64,000 nucleotides of DNA from Hyphomonas sp. (GTDB lineage: Bacteria; Pseudomonadota; Alphaproteobacteria; Caulobacterales; Hyphomonadaceae): NCBI GenBank assembly GCA_020638455.1, contig JACKIK010000003.1, forward strand, positions 372,001 through 436,000, in the 5' to 3' direction. How positions within the stretch are numbered: position 1 is the first letter of the stretch; the number at the start of each line of letters is the position of its first letter. The notes below the pieces were generated by a model, which was not told where the DNA came from, did not search any database, and worked only from the letters and a program-made list of their open reading frames with translations. A program made the position numbers and the translations under genes. This document shows positions 1 to 9,547 of the stretch, piece after piece.

Positions 1-975
1 CACGAGGTTTTCGACGACCTGGATCAGCTCATCATAATTGCCGATCACGGGCAGTTTTTCGTCCGGCACCGCAACAGAAAGGCTGATCCCTCGCTCTTCG
101 GCAAAGCCTTCGAGCGCGGATGCCCCTGCCCGGAGGACATCGCGGACACTGACCCGGTCGCGCGGGGCGACCTGCTCGGACGACTCGATGCGAGACAGGG
201 AAAGGAGATCGGCAATCAGGCGCGACATGCGCTCGGCCTCGATCGCCATGATATCGAGGAACCGGCCCCAGCTCTCCGGATCGTCCCGGGCCGGGCCGCG
301 CATCGTCTCGATAAACCCTGACAGGGCGGTCAGCGGCGTACGCAGCTCGTGGCTGGCATTGGCGATGAAATCGGAGCGCGAGCGGGCCGCCCGGCGCAGG
401 GGCGTCAGGTCTTCCAGCACAACCAGGATTCGCTCGGCCTGCAGCGGGCGGGACACATGCGCACGCCAGGTCTCGTCCGGCCCCGCCTCCACCTCAACCG
501 CTGCCGGCACGTCCGAAGGCGTCCGGATCGCTTCGTCGATCGCTGACAGCAGCACGGGCGACCGGATCAGCGTGCTGGCGCGCGGGCGGACCCGCCCGTT
601 GACGCGCAGCACTTCCTCCGCCTCGTCGTTGAAGGCGACGATGCGCTGGTCGAGATCGACTTCGAAAGCCGGCAGAGGCAGCGATTTCAGCGGAACGACC
701 GACGCCGCCGGGCCAGGCGGCAGGTTCGCCGTGGCGCTTTCGGCTTCCGTGTCGGGCAGGGTGACGGCAGCCGAACCGACATAATAGGCTGCGGTGACGG
801 CCAGCGCTGCCATCGCACCGGCGACGGCCTCGACAAGGCCGACCGCTCCAGTGACCAGCATCAGCAGCAGAATTGCGATGAAGCTCGCACACAGGACGAC
901 GAAATCCCGCGCCCGCAGGCTGCGCGTGCGGCGGACGGGCTTGTTCCGGCTACCTGCTGAAAGCGCCTCGCTCAT
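1..975 (-). CDS. phoR: PhoR-like sensor histidine kinase (partial, 3' end outside window)
   Basis: Membrane sensor kinase that would autophosphorylate on histidine and pass phosphate to an OmpR-class partner. 325 residues are visible from ATG 975, which has GGAGG 4 nt upstream; the frame runs off the left edge. An Arg-rich N-terminus is followed by two hydrophobic segments (about 24-45 and 47-68) with almost no periplasmic loop, a PAS-like region (about 95-195) and the H-box ASHELRTPLT with His209. The N and G boxes lie beyond the window. The hairpin membrane anchor plus PAS domain is the PhoR layout rather than the EnvZ one. The expected neighbours pst/phoU/phoB would be further left and cannot be checked. 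It is divergent from the RND efflux operon. Confidence 0.8.
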   Translation of the reverse strand, partial: MSEALSAGSRNKPVRRTRSLRARDFVVLCASFIAILLLMLVTGAVGLVEAVAGAMAALAVTAAYYVGSAAVTLPDTEAESATANLPPGPAASVVPLKSLPLPAFEVDLDQRIVAFNDEAEEVLRVNGRVRPRASTLIRSPVLLSAIDEAIRTPSDVPAAVEVEAGPDETWRAHVSRPLQAERILVVLEDLTPLRRAARSRSDFIANASHELRTPLTALSGFIETMRGPARDDPESWGRFLDIMAIEAERMSRLIADLLSLSRIESSEQVAPRDRVSVRDVLRAGASALEGFAEERGISLSVAVPDEKLPVIGNYDELIQVVENLV

Positions 976-1104
976 CGGGCCTCCGGGCCGCTGCTGCATC
1001 ACCATGCACGTATCGTTAAGCCGCTATCGCGAGAGGTGCCCGCTGCCAAGCCCCCGGCGCCGAATGCTGTCAGCGGACATCCTGCACCCTGTGCGCAATG
1101 TAAT

Positions 1105-1119
1105 TATTGAAAATCGATA
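1105..1119. promoter_or_regulatory. 15-bp imperfect dyad TATTGAAAATCGATA
   Basis: AT-rich near-palindrome in the divergent region between the kinase and the efflux operon, ending 8 bp before a TTGACA hexamer. The same pattern, TAT(T/C)GAAAA(A/T)CGATA, recurs at 34615-34629 (reverse strand) and 34636-34650. The recurrence suggests an operator for one regulator. No regulator is identified, and an AT-rich UP element is an alternative. Confidence 0.4.
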
Positions 1120-1127
1120 ATTTCTCA

Positions 1128-1156
1128 TTGACAGTCGAATAGAGCGGGCGTAACGC
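1128..1156 (+). promoter_or_regulatory. Putative sigma70 promoter of the RND operon
   Basis: TTGACA at 1128-1133, 17-bp spacer, TAACGC at 1151-1156. The -35 is perfect and the -10 is weak. It lies about 33 bp before the first gene of the efflux operon. Confidence 0.45.
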
Positions 1157-1188
1157 ACTGCAGGTTAACTGGGAGCGATGCCCGAGGC

Positions 1189-2643
1189 ATGAAACGTTCG
1201 ATACTCCTCGCGGGTACCGCAATTCTTGCGGCATGCGCGTCGTCGCCGGCAAAAATCGGCGGCCTGGCGGGCAAACCTGTTGAATTCTTTGCTGTTGCGC
1301 CGGATGCGCCTGCTGAATGGGTGGCCAAGGGCGTCGCCGGCGAAGTGCCCGAAGGCGACTGGCTGACCCAGTTCGGGGACGCCACGATGACCTCGCTCGT
1401 GCAGGAAGCACTGGCCCACAATCCGACCCTGCTTGCGCGCGAAGCGGCTGTCCGGGCAGCCGAGGCGCAGACGCGCATCGCCCGGGCCGCAGGCCGGCCA
1501 AGCCTCAGCGGCACGCTGTCCGCCGGCGGCACCTCGACCGGGTTTGCAACCGGAACCGGCACGGACCGATCGAACGATTCCTATTACGGCCTCAGCATCG
1601 ATGCCAGCTGGGAAGCCGATCTGTGGGGCCGGATCGGCACCTCGGTCGGCGCAGCCAGGGCCGACTACGCAGCCAGCGAAGCCGACCTTGCAGCCGCCGA
1701 GCTGGCGCTCTCCGCCCAGACGGCGATCGCCTGGGTCAATCTCAACGCCGCCCGGGCCCAGGAACACCTTGCCGAGCAGACCTATGACGCACGCGACCAT
1801 GTGCGTGTGCTCACCGAGCGCCGGTTCCAGCGCGGCTTGTCGGATGCGCTGGACGTGCGCACGGCGCGCAGCGCGCTGGCCAATTCGGAAGCCGCCATCG
1901 CCGCGCGGCGCCAGACCTCGGGCGAAGTGGCCCGACAGCTCGAAATCCTGGTCGGCCGGTATCCGTCCGCCGAACTCGACGCGCCCGCCGCACTTCCGGT
2001 GCTGCCGCTGATCGTGCCGGAAGGCAACCCGGCGCTGCTGCTGTCCCGCCGGCCGGATATCGCGGCGTCGGAAGCGCGGATCCGGGCTGCGGGGCTGCGC
2101 GCCGAACAGGCACGCCTCGCCATGCTGCCGGCTCTCCGCTTCACGGGCTCCGTCGGCAACACGTCGACGGACATCGGCGACGTGTTCGACCCCGAACTGC
2201 TGGCCGCGCGCCTGATCGGCAGCCTGACGGCGCCCCTCTTCACAGGCGGCCAGCTGGACGCACAACGCGATGCCGCCGTGGCACAGGCCGAAGCCGCCGT
2301 CGCAAACTATGCCAGCGCTGCCCTGTCCGCCTGGCAGGAAGTCGAAAATGCGCTGGCCGCCGATGCATTGCTGGCAATGCAGGAAGAAGCGCAGGTCCGT
2401 TCGCTGGAAGAAGCGCGCCTTGCCGAAGACCTCGCCGAGCGCCAATATACGAGCGGCACAATTACGATCTTCAACCTGATCGACGCGCAGACGCGCCGCA
2501 TCACGGCCGAAAGCCAGCTCATATCCGTCCGCGCCAGCCGCGCGGCCAACCGAATTTCGTATCACCTTGCCCTCGGCGGCGGCCTGCCTGCTGTTCCCGC
2601 TGCCGACGCGGCCCCATCCCCCGCCACAGGCGGGGAAGCGTAG
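1189..2643 (+). CDS. RND efflux outer membrane lipoprotein (TolC/NodT family)
   Basis: Outer membrane channel of a tripartite efflux pump. 484 residues, a normal length for the OprM/NodT branch. The N-terminus MKRSILLAGTAILAAC is a lipoprotein signal with lipobox LAAC, predicting lipidation at Cys16. Two repeats of long amphipathic alpha-helical stretches rich in Ala/Glu/Arg follow, as in OEP domains (about 60-260 and 280-460), including RRPDIAASEARIRAA, a segment typical of the family. First gene of an operon with the adaptor (18-nt gap) and permease. Substrate cannot be told from sequence. Confidence 0.9.
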   Translation: MKRSILLAGTAILAACASSPAKIGGLAGKPVEFFAVAPDAPAEWVAKGVAGEVPEGDWLTQFGDATMTSLVQEALAHNPTLLAREAAVRAAEAQTRIARAAGRPSLSGTLSAGGTSTGFATGTGTDRSNDSYYGLSIDASWEADLWGRIGTSVGAARADYAASEADLAAAELALSAQTAIAWVNLNAARAQEHLAEQTYDARDHVRVLTERRFQRGLSDALDVRTARSALANSEAAIAARRQTSGEVARQLEILVGRYPSAELDAPAALPVLPLIVPEGNPALLLSRRPDIAASEARIRAAGLRAEQARLAMLPALRFTGSVGNTSTDIGDVFDPELLAARLIGSLTAPLFTGGQLDAQRDAAVAQAEAAVANYASAALSAWQEVENALAADALLAMQEEAQVRSLEEARLAEDLAERQYTSGTITIFNLIDAQTRRITAESQLISVRASRAANRISYHLALGGGLPAVPAADAAPSPATGGEA

Positions 2644-2661
2644 CCCCAGGAGTTATCGTCA

Positions 2662-3933
2662 ATGGCACGTATCATCGCCATCGCTGCCCCCATCCTCATC
2701 CTTGCCGGTCTCGGCGTGGGCGGCACGGTCGTGCTCAGCAAGCTGAAGCCTGAGCCGGAAAAGGCCGACGAAGCGCCCGCAGGCCTCAACGTCTTTGCCG
2801 AGAAGATCCGCGAGGGGAACCTCGAGATCGAAGTGAAGGCCCAGGGCGAAGTGCGTCCGAAGCGCGAGATCGTCGTGGCGCCGCAGATTTCGGGCCGCAT
2901 CTCCTATGTCTCGCCGGACTTCATCGATGGCGGCTTCATCAAGCAGGGACAGCTGCTGGTGAAAGTGGAAGCGGCGGATTATGAGCTCGCCGTCGTGCGG
3001 GCCCAGTCCAGCGTCGCAAGCGCCCAGCAGGCCCTCGCCCGCGAGACCGCCGAGGCGGAACTTGCCCGGCAGGATATCAAGGACCTCGGCCTCGAGGACG
3101 CATCGCCGCTCGCGCGGCGCGAGCCGCAGCTCGCCGAAGCAAAAGCCGCACTCGACGCCGCACAGGCGCAGCTCAAGGAAGCCGAACTTGCCCTGCAGCG
3201 GACGGCCGTCTACGCGCCTTTCTCCGGCCGCGTGCGCGAGCGCGATGTCGATATCGGCCAGGTTGTTGCAACCGGCCAGTCGCTTGGCCGCATCTTCGCC
3301 AATGACGTGGTGGAAGTGTCCCTGCCGCTCAATGACGAGGAGATGGGCCGCCTCGGTCTGCCGCTCGCCTTTGCATCGTCCACGGAGCATCCGGGCCCGA
3401 AAGTGGTCTTCGCGGCCACGGTTGGCGGCATCAAGCGCCACTGGACCGGTAAAGTCGTGCGAACGGCCGCCGCGGTGAACTCGCAGACACGCCAGATCAA
3501 CGTCATTGCCGAACTGCAGGACCCGTACGGCAAGGGCGCCGACGGCGACGCGCCGATGGCACCCGGCCTGTTCGTCGATGCGGCAATCGAGGGCGACACG
3601 ATCAGCGATGTGCTGATCGCGCCACGCGCCGCGCTGCGGGGCGACGACCGGATCTATGTCGGCCTGCCCGACGAAGGAAAGCTGTCGATACGCACAGTCG
3701 ACCTGATCTATTCCGACCCCAAGGGCGCCTACATCCGTTCCGGCGTCGAGGCCGGCGAGTATGCGATCACCAGCCCCATCCAGGCAGCCTTCGACGGCAT
3801 GAACATCACCGTGCTCGAACGCCAGCCTGACGGAACCGTCAAGACGCTCGGCAACAAGGGCGCGAAAGACGACACACAAACCGAGGAAACGGCCGTCGCC
3901 TCCAATGGCGGCAAGAAGGAAGCAGAGGAATGA
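2662..3933 (+). CDS. RND efflux periplasmic adaptor (HlyD/AcrA family)
   Basis: Membrane fusion protein linking permease and outer membrane channel. 423 residues. One hydrophobic N-terminal helix (about 4-26) anchors it in the inner membrane; there is no lipobox. The lipoyl/barrel-sandwich half motif VVAPQISGRISYVSPDFIDGG is split by an Ala/Glu/Gln-rich coiled-coil hairpin at about 105-180, followed by the second half AVYAPFSGRVRERDVDIGQ and beta-barrel and membrane-proximal domains. The C-terminal 40 residues are charged and low-complexity. The stop overlaps the permease start (ATGA), so translation is probably coupled. Confidence 0.9.
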   Translation: MARIIAIAAPILILAGLGVGGTVVLSKLKPEPEKADEAPAGLNVFAEKIREGNLEIEVKAQGEVRPKREIVVAPQISGRISYVSPDFIDGGFIKQGQLLVKVEAADYELAVVRAQSSVASAQQALARETAEAELARQDIKDLGLEDASPLARREPQLAEAKAALDAAQAQLKEAELALQRTAVYAPFSGRVRERDVDIGQVVATGQSLGRIFANDVVEVSLPLNDEEMGRLGLPLAFASSTEHPGPKVVFAATVGGIKRHWTGKVVRTAAAVNSQTRQINVIAELQDPYGKGADGDAPMAPGLFVDAAIEGDTISDVLIAPRAALRGDDRIYVGLPDEGKLSIRTVDLIYSDPKGAYIRSGVEAGEYAITSPIQAAFDGMNITVLERQPDGTVKTLGNKGAKDDTQTEETAVASNGGKKEAEE

Positions 3934-6900
3934 ACGGGATCGTCGCCTGGTTTGCCCGCAACGCCGTTGCCGCGAACCTTCTCATGATCGTCTTCTTTGT
4001 CGGCGGTGTGTTCGGTTACACAGCCATGGAACGGGAGCTGTTCCCGGTCGTGGCGGTCAATGGAGCCACCGTCTCGATGGCCTGGCCCGGCGCTTCGCCG
4101 CAGGACATCGAAGAACAGATTGTCACGCGTATCGAGGAGGCGGTCGCCGATATCGACGGTCTCAAGCGGGTGACCTCAACCTCCCGCGAAGGCGTCGGTC
4201 AGGTCTACATCGAAGGGCGCGACGATATCGACATGAAGCAGTTCATCGATGAGGTGAAACTGCGTATCGACCAGATCAACAACCTGCCTCAGGCCGCATT
4301 CCAGCCGCAGGTGCAGCGCTGGGAATCGCGCGATTCCTATATCGGCTTCGCGATTCACGGCAATGTCGACCGCCGCACGCTGCGGCGCCTGGCCGACAAG
4401 GTCCGCGACCAGATTGCGCAGCTCCCCGGCGGTGAGCTCGCGCAGATGCAGGGCACGCTGGACGAACAGGTCAACATCGAAGTCTCCGAGGAAGCGCTGC
4501 GCCGGTTCGGTCTCAGCTTCAGCGACGTCGCCAATGCGATCCGCGCCTCATCCCTCAATTCCTCCGGCGGCCGGATCGAGTCATCCACCGGCGACGTGGC
4601 CATCACGGCGCGCCAGCTGGCCGATACGGAAGACCAGTTCAACCGGATCATCGTCCGACAGACGACTGATGAAGGCACCCTGCGCGTCGAGGACGTTGCC
4701 GACGTGATCGACGGCTTTGCCTCGGACAAGTTCAGCGCCATCTATGCCGGCCAGCCTACCGCGTTCATCATGGTTCCCTCGCCGGACAAAATGGACATCG
4801 TGAAGTACACCAAGGCCATGCGGGACTACATGGACCGCGCCAACGACCCGAAGAATGGCATCCTGCCGCAGGGCGTGAAAATGGACATCCTCTGGGACGA
4901 TTCCGAGGCCTTCAACGATCGCATGAACCTGATCATGTCATCCGCCCTGCAGGGTGCGGTGCTGGTGATGATCGTGCTGCTGCTGTTCCTGCGGCCAATG
5001 GTGGCCTTCTGGGTAACCAGTGGGATCGTCACGGCGTTTGCCGGCGGCATCATGTTCCTGCCCTACCTTGATGTGTCGTGGAACATCCTTTCGACCTTCG
5101 CGGTGCTGCTGGTGATCGGCGTGATCGTGGACGATGCGATCGTGGTGGGCGAGAACATCCACCGCGAGGTGGAGAGCGGGCGGCGGGACGGACTGGATGC
5201 CGCCATTGTCGGCACGCAGCTGGTGCTCAAGCCCGTGATCTTCGGCGTGCTGACAACCATCATCGCCTTCCTGCCCTGGGCCTTCCTGACCGGTCCGACG
5301 CGGCAGTTCACGCAGCAGATCACTTTCGTGGTCATCGCGGCCCTTGCCTTCTCGATCCTCGAATGCATGCTGATCCTGCCGGCGCACCTTGCCCATATGA
5401 AGAAGCAGAGCTTCGACGGGGCCAGCGGCACGTTGATGCGCCTGCAGCGGCGCATCGCCGACAGCATGCTCTGGTTCGCTAACTACATCTACAAGCCGGT
5501 GCTCGAATTCGCCCTCAAGCATCGCTACGCAACGGCGGCCTTCTTCTTCTGCCTGCTCTATCTGGCCAACAGCCTGTTCGCGATGAAGATCGTGCCGTTC
5601 AAATTCATGCCGGAAATCGAGGCCGACCTGATCCGTGTCCAGATCGACATGCCGGAAGGCACGCCGTATGACCGCCTGATCGAGGTGCGCGACCAGCTGC
5701 AGGCCGGGATCGACAAGTCGATGGCTGAAACCAAGAAGGACCATCCGGAGGTCAAGGACGGCCTGATCCGCGATGCCTCCGTGATCGCCTACGGCACGGT
5801 CGTGCGTTCGTGGATCGGGCTTGCCGCTCCGGAAGACCGCCCCGACTCGGTCCGCTCGAAAGACCTCGCGGAGATCCTGCGCCGCAACACCGGCGAGATC
5901 CAGGATGCGCAGGAAATCAATTTCGACTTCACCTTCAACAATGAAGACAGCGGCATCCGGTTCGCCCTCAGCCATCCGAACCTCGACCATCTGCGCGAGG
6001 CGGCGGACTATGTGAAATCGCACCTGGCAACCTACTCGAACGTCTACGACATCGGGGACGACCTGTCGTCGGCCGCGGAGGAGATCCAGATCTCGCTGAA
6101 GCCCGGCGCCGAGACGCTTGGCATTACCCTCGCCGATGTCTCGCGCCAGCTGCGCCAGGCCTATTATGGCGAGGAAGTGCAGCGCCTGCCACGCGACGGA
6201 GAGGATGTGCGCGTCATGGTCCGCCTGCCCGAAGCGGCGCGCGAAAACCTCGACAGCCTCGGCTCCCTCCGCGTACGAACCGTAGACGGGCGTGAAATTC
6301 CGGTGACTGAGGTCGCAAACTTCACGTTCGCACCGGGCATCAACCGCATCCAGCGGCGCGATCGCACCCGCTCGGTGGCCGTTTACGCCGAAGTGAAGGG
6401 CGAAGGCGGCCGCGGCGAAATCATGGAGGACATGGAAGCGAATTTCTGGCCGAACTTCCAGAAGCGCTTCCCGGATGTGACGCGCGGCGAAGCCGGCGGC
6501 TTTGAAGAAGAAAACCTCTTCCTGCAGGAGATCGGGCGACTGTCGCTGATCGCGATCGGCGCGATGTATATCCTGCTGGCCATCGCCTTCCGCTCCTATG
6601 CGCAACCGGTGCTGTTGATGATGGCTCTGCCCTTCGCCTATTGCGGTGCGCTGTTCGGCCTTGCGGTCTGGCACACGCCGATGGCGCTGTTCTCCTTCTT
6701 CGGAATCGCCGCTGCGGCGGGTGTCGTGATCAACGACAACCTCGTGCTGATCGACTACGTCAACAAACGACGGGACGAAGGCGCGGGCGCCGTTCAGGCT
6801 CTGATCGATGCCGGGGTCTCGCGCTTCCGCCCGATCCTGCTGACCTCGATCACCACCATGGTCGGCGTGCTACCGCTGCTGACCCAGCGATCCGTGCAGG

Positions 6901-7151
6901 CACAGTTCCTGAAGCCGATGCTGGTTGCGCTGAGCTCGGCAGTGGGCTTTGCCCTGTTCATCTCGCTGTTCCTGGTGCCTGCCCTGTATGTGATCGGCGC
7001 CGAGATCAAGCGCGTGTTCGCCTGGACCTGGGGCGGTGCTCCGTTCCGCCACATCGGCGATGGCTATTCGGGCCATGTGACAGTGGATGAAGACGAGCTG
7101 CTCGGAACCAGCCATGATGGCGGTGACGGCCAGCTGGCACCTGCGGAGTGA
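3930..7151 (+). CDS. RND efflux permease (AcrB/ACR_tran family)
   Basis: Proton-driven inner-membrane pump of the tripartite exporter. 1073 residues, a full-length RND protein with the two 6-TM halves and two large periplasmic loops. TM1 is at about 8-28. The TM4 proton-relay pair is present in GVIVDDAIVVGENIHREVE. The equivalent TM10 segment reads GVVINDNLVLIDYVNKRR, so the lysine that AcrB uses there (Lys940) is not present; this may be normal for its clade. The C-terminus ends in a short acidic tail. The ATG overlaps the adaptor stop by 4 nt. A GC-rich hairpin follows at 7176-7201. Confidence 0.9.
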   Translation: MNGIVAWFARNAVAANLLMIVFFVGGVFGYTAMERELFPVVAVNGATVSMAWPGASPQDIEEQIVTRIEEAVADIDGLKRVTSTSREGVGQVYIEGRDDIDMKQFIDEVKLRIDQINNLPQAAFQPQVQRWESRDSYIGFAIHGNVDRRTLRRLADKVRDQIAQLPGGELAQMQGTLDEQVNIEVSEEALRRFGLSFSDVANAIRASSLNSSGGRIESSTGDVAITARQLADTEDQFNRIIVRQTTDEGTLRVEDVADVIDGFASDKFSAIYAGQPTAFIMVPSPDKMDIVKYTKAMRDYMDRANDPKNGILPQGVKMDILWDDSEAFNDRMNLIMSSALQGAVLVMIVLLLFLRPMVAFWVTSGIVTAFAGGIMFLPYLDVSWNILSTFAVLLVIGVIVDDAIVVGENIHREVESGRRDGLDAAIVGTQLVLKPVIFGVLTTIIAFLPWAFLTGPTRQFTQQITFVVIAALAFSILECMLILPAHLAHMKKQSFDGASGTLMRLQRRIADSMLWFANYIYKPVLEFALKHRYATAAFFFCLLYLANSLFAMKIVPFKFMPEIEADLIRVQIDMPEGTPYDRLIEVRDQLQAGIDKSMAETKKDHPEVKDGLIRDASVIAYGTVVRSWIGLAAPEDRPDSVRSKDLAEILRRNTGEIQDAQEINFDFTFNNEDSGIRFALSHPNLDHLREAADYVKSHLATYSNVYDIGDDLSSAAEEIQISLKPGAETLGITLADVSRQLRQAYYGEEVQRLPRDGEDVRVMVRLPEAARENLDSLGSLRVRTVDGREIPVTEVANFTFAPGINRIQRRDRTRSVAVYAEVKGEGGRGEIMEDMEANFWPNFQKRFPDVTRGEAGGFEEENLFLQEIGRLSLIAIGAMYILLAIAFRSYAQPVLLMMALPFAYCGALFGLAVWHTPMALFSFFGIAAAAGVVINDNLVLIDYVNKRRDEGAGAVQALIDAGVSRFRPILLTSITTMVGVLPLLTQRSVQAQFLKPMLVALSSAVGFALFISLFLVPALYVIGAEIKRVFAWTWGGAPFRHIGDGYSGHVTVDEDELLGTSHDGGDGQLAPAE

Positions 7152-7175
7152 TCCGCGAAAGAGTTTGGAGAAACC

Positions 7176-7201
7176 GGGCCCCGCGCAGCGACGCGGGGCC
7201 C
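7176..7201 (+). terminator. GC-rich hairpin after the RND operon
   Basis: Perfect 10-bp stem (GGGCCCCGCG / CGCGGGGCCC) with a 6-nt loop. It has no U tract, so it could be a weak terminator or a 3'-end stabiliser separating the pump genes from the peptidase gene 28 bp downstream. Confidence 0.5.
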
Positions 7202-7229
7202 ACGATTTCAGTAAGGAGAGAAACCAGTG

Positions 7230-9416
7230 ATGAAACACCTGTTGATGAGCGCTGCAGCAGTAGCGCTGCTTGCCGGCTGTGCCCCCAAGGCGACGACAGC
7301 CGGGGCGCCTGAAACAGCCACGGCCACGGTCGGGGCCCCGCCGGCGGCCAATTCCGACGGCAAGTACGAGACAGCCGACGGGCTGGAACTCTCCTCCCCC
7401 GATTACTGGGGCAACTGGGGTATTGACCTCACGGTCGAGGACGCCTCGGTCAAGCCGGGCGACAATTTCTACGGTTTCACCAATGGCAAGTGGCTCGACT
7501 CCTTCGTGATCCCTGCCGACCGGTCCCGCTATGGTTCGTTCGACCTGCTGGCCGAGAAGTCCGAACAGCGCGTGCGCAAGATCATCGACGACCTCGCCGC
7601 CACAAAGCCGTCGACCGACACGTCAGACGGCAAGATCGCAGCCTACTACAACGCCTACATGAACACCGACGCCATCGAGGCGGCCGGTCTCGCCCCGGCC
7701 CAGCCCTATCTCGACAAGATCAAGGCGGTTTCGTCGCTGGACGACCTCGCCGTCCTGTTCGCAACGCCGGGCTTCGAGTCCCCGATCGGCGGCTTCGTGT
7801 TTGCCGACGACAAGGATCCGGACACGAACATCTTCCAGATGAACATTGCGGGCCTCGGCCTGCCTGACCGCGACTATTATCTGAAGACGGACGACAAGTC
7901 GGTCGAAATCCGGTCGAAGTATCTGGACCTGCTGACCTTCATGCTCGAAAAGGCCGGCTATGAGGATGCCGCCGGCGAAGCGCAGAAAGTGCTCGATCTC
8001 GAAACCGAGATCGCCAAGGCCGACTGGGACCGCGCCCTCTCGCGCAATCCGGAAATCACCTACAACAAGGTGAGCAAGGACGATTTCGCGGCCATGGCTG
8101 GCAGCTTCCCGGTGGTGCGCGCGCTCGACGCGATGGGTGTGGGGGGCGAGCAGAACTATCTGGTCGCCGAAGTCCCGCCGACCCAGGACGAGCTGGATGC
8201 CGCCGGCATCTCGGCCGAAGATGCAACCAAGCTTGGCGGCGGTTTCCCCGCAGTCTTTAAGATTGCCTCGGACACGCCGCTCGACACCTGGAAGGCCTAT
8301 CTGACGGCGCACTTCCTGTCTGACTTCGCCAGCGTCCTGCCCAAGGACATCGACGATGCGAACTTCGCCTTCTACGGCACGGTGCTGCGCGGACAGCCCG
8401 AACAGCGCGAGCGCTGGAAGCGCTCAGTGCAGGCGACGCAAGGCATCCTCGGCGAAGCCATCGGCAAGGTGTTCGTCGAGCGTTACTTCCCGCCTGAAAA
8501 CAAGGCGGCGATGGACGACCTCGTGAAGAACCTCCGCAAGGCGATGGCCGCCAACCTCAAAGACCTCGGCTGGATGAGCGATACGACCAAGGTGAAAGCC
8601 GAGGAGAAGCTCGACGCCTTCACGCCGAAGATCGGCTATCCCGACAAGTTCGAGACCTATGACACGCTGGTCGTCGGCGACAATGCGCTCGACAATGCGG
8701 TGGCCGCTGCCAAGTGGCAGACGGAGGACAATCTCTCCAATCTCGGCAAGCCGGTGGACCGGACCAAGTGGTACATGACGCCCCAGACGATCAATGCCTA
8801 CTACAATCCGTCCTTCAACGAGATCGTGTTCCCGGCCGCCATCCTGCAGCCGCCCTTCTTCAACATTTCGGCGGACCCGGCCGTGAACTACGGCGCCATC
8901 GGCGGCGTCATCGGTCACGAAATGGGCCACGGCTTCGATGACCAGGGCGCAAAATACAACGGCGCCGGCGTGCTGCAGAACTGGTGGACGGACGAAGACC
9001 TCGCCTCCTTCCGCAAGCTGGGCGATGCACTTGCGAAGCAGTACTCGTCCTACTGCCCGCTGGACGATGGCCAGACCTGCGTCAACGGCCGTCTGACCCT
9101 TGGCGAGAATATCGGCGATCTCGGCGGCCTGTCCCTCGCCTACCGCGCCTACCAGATGTCGCTGAACGGCAAGGAGGCCCCGGTGATCGACGGCCTGACG
9201 GGCGACCAGCGCTTCTTCATGGCCTGGGCTCAGGTCTGGCGCTCGAAGTATCGTGACGAGGCGACCCGCCAGCAGATGCTGTCCGATCCGCACTCGCCGC
9301 CGGTCTACCGTGTTAACGGCGTCGTCCGGAACCTGGACGAATGGTACAAGGCGTTCGACGTACAGCCGGACGATGCCCTGTATCTGCCGCCGGAACAACG
9401 CGTCCGCATCTGGTAG
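7230..9416 (+). CDS. M13 family metallopeptidase lipoprotein (neprilysin/PepO-like)
   Basis: Zinc endopeptidase predicted to sit, lipid-anchored, on the periplasmic face of a membrane. About 728 residues. Signal MKHLLMSAAAVALLAGC ends in lipobox LAGC. The N-terminal M13 domain begins near residue 60 (DLTVEDASVKPGDNFYGFTNGKW has the family look) and the catalytic domain carries the zinc motif HEMGH at about 562 with the third ligand in GENIGD at about 627. The C-terminus ends in RVRIW; M13 enzymes typically end in an aromatic. AAGGAG at 7213-7218 fits GTG 7227 (8 nt) or ATG 7230 (11 nt). No obvious functional link to the pump genes. Confidence 0.9.
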   Translation: MKHLLMSAAAVALLAGCAPKATTAGAPETATATVGAPPAANSDGKYETADGLELSSPDYWGNWGIDLTVEDASVKPGDNFYGFTNGKWLDSFVIPADRSRYGSFDLLAEKSEQRVRKIIDDLAATKPSTDTSDGKIAAYYNAYMNTDAIEAAGLAPAQPYLDKIKAVSSLDDLAVLFATPGFESPIGGFVFADDKDPDTNIFQMNIAGLGLPDRDYYLKTDDKSVEIRSKYLDLLTFMLEKAGYEDAAGEAQKVLDLETEIAKADWDRALSRNPEITYNKVSKDDFAAMAGSFPVVRALDAMGVGGEQNYLVAEVPPTQDELDAAGISAEDATKLGGGFPAVFKIASDTPLDTWKAYLTAHFLSDFASVLPKDIDDANFAFYGTVLRGQPEQRERWKRSVQATQGILGEAIGKVFVERYFPPENKAAMDDLVKNLRKAMAANLKDLGWMSDTTKVKAEEKLDAFTPKIGYPDKFETYDTLVVGDNALDNAVAAAKWQTEDNLSNLGKPVDRTKWYMTPQTINAYYNPSFNEIVFPAAILQPPFFNISADPAVNYGAIGGVIGHEMGHGFDDQGAKYNGAGVLQNWWTDEDLASFRKLGDALAKQYSSYCPLDDGQTCVNGRLTLGENIGDLGGLSLAYRAYQMSLNGKEAPVIDGLTGDQRFFMAWAQVWRSKYRDEATRQQMLSDPHSPPVYRVNGVVRNLDEWYKAFDVQPDDALYLPPEQRVRIW

Positions 9417-9450
9417 CAAAGCTTCGCAACAACTTGCGAATACTGAAGAA

Positions 9451-9486
9451 GGCGGCACGAATTCGTGCCGCCTTTGTCTTTTTCTT
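9451..9486 (+). terminator. Rho-independent terminator of the M13 peptidase gene
   Basis: Perfect 9-bp stem GGCGGCACG / CGTGCCGCC with an AATT loop, followed by a T-rich tract (TTTGTCTTTTTCTT), 35 bp after the stop codon. Confidence 0.85.
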
Positions 9487-9547
9487 AAGCAGCTTGTTAA
9501 CGCTTGAGGACTATTGTCCTGCGGCAGGGTGAAGGAGCTCACCCGCA

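Noticed and set aside
4938..6674. Long open frame (578 codons) on the strand opposite the RND permease
   Set aside because: Antisense to a clear RND gene, low-complexity His/Arg/Ala-rich translation with no motif; typical of GC-rich DNA.
9485..9500. CtrA full site before the PilZ gene (TTAA...TTAA)
   Set aside because: The spacer is 8 bp, whereas the CtrA site needs 7, and the first TTAA lies in the terminator tail of the M13 gene.
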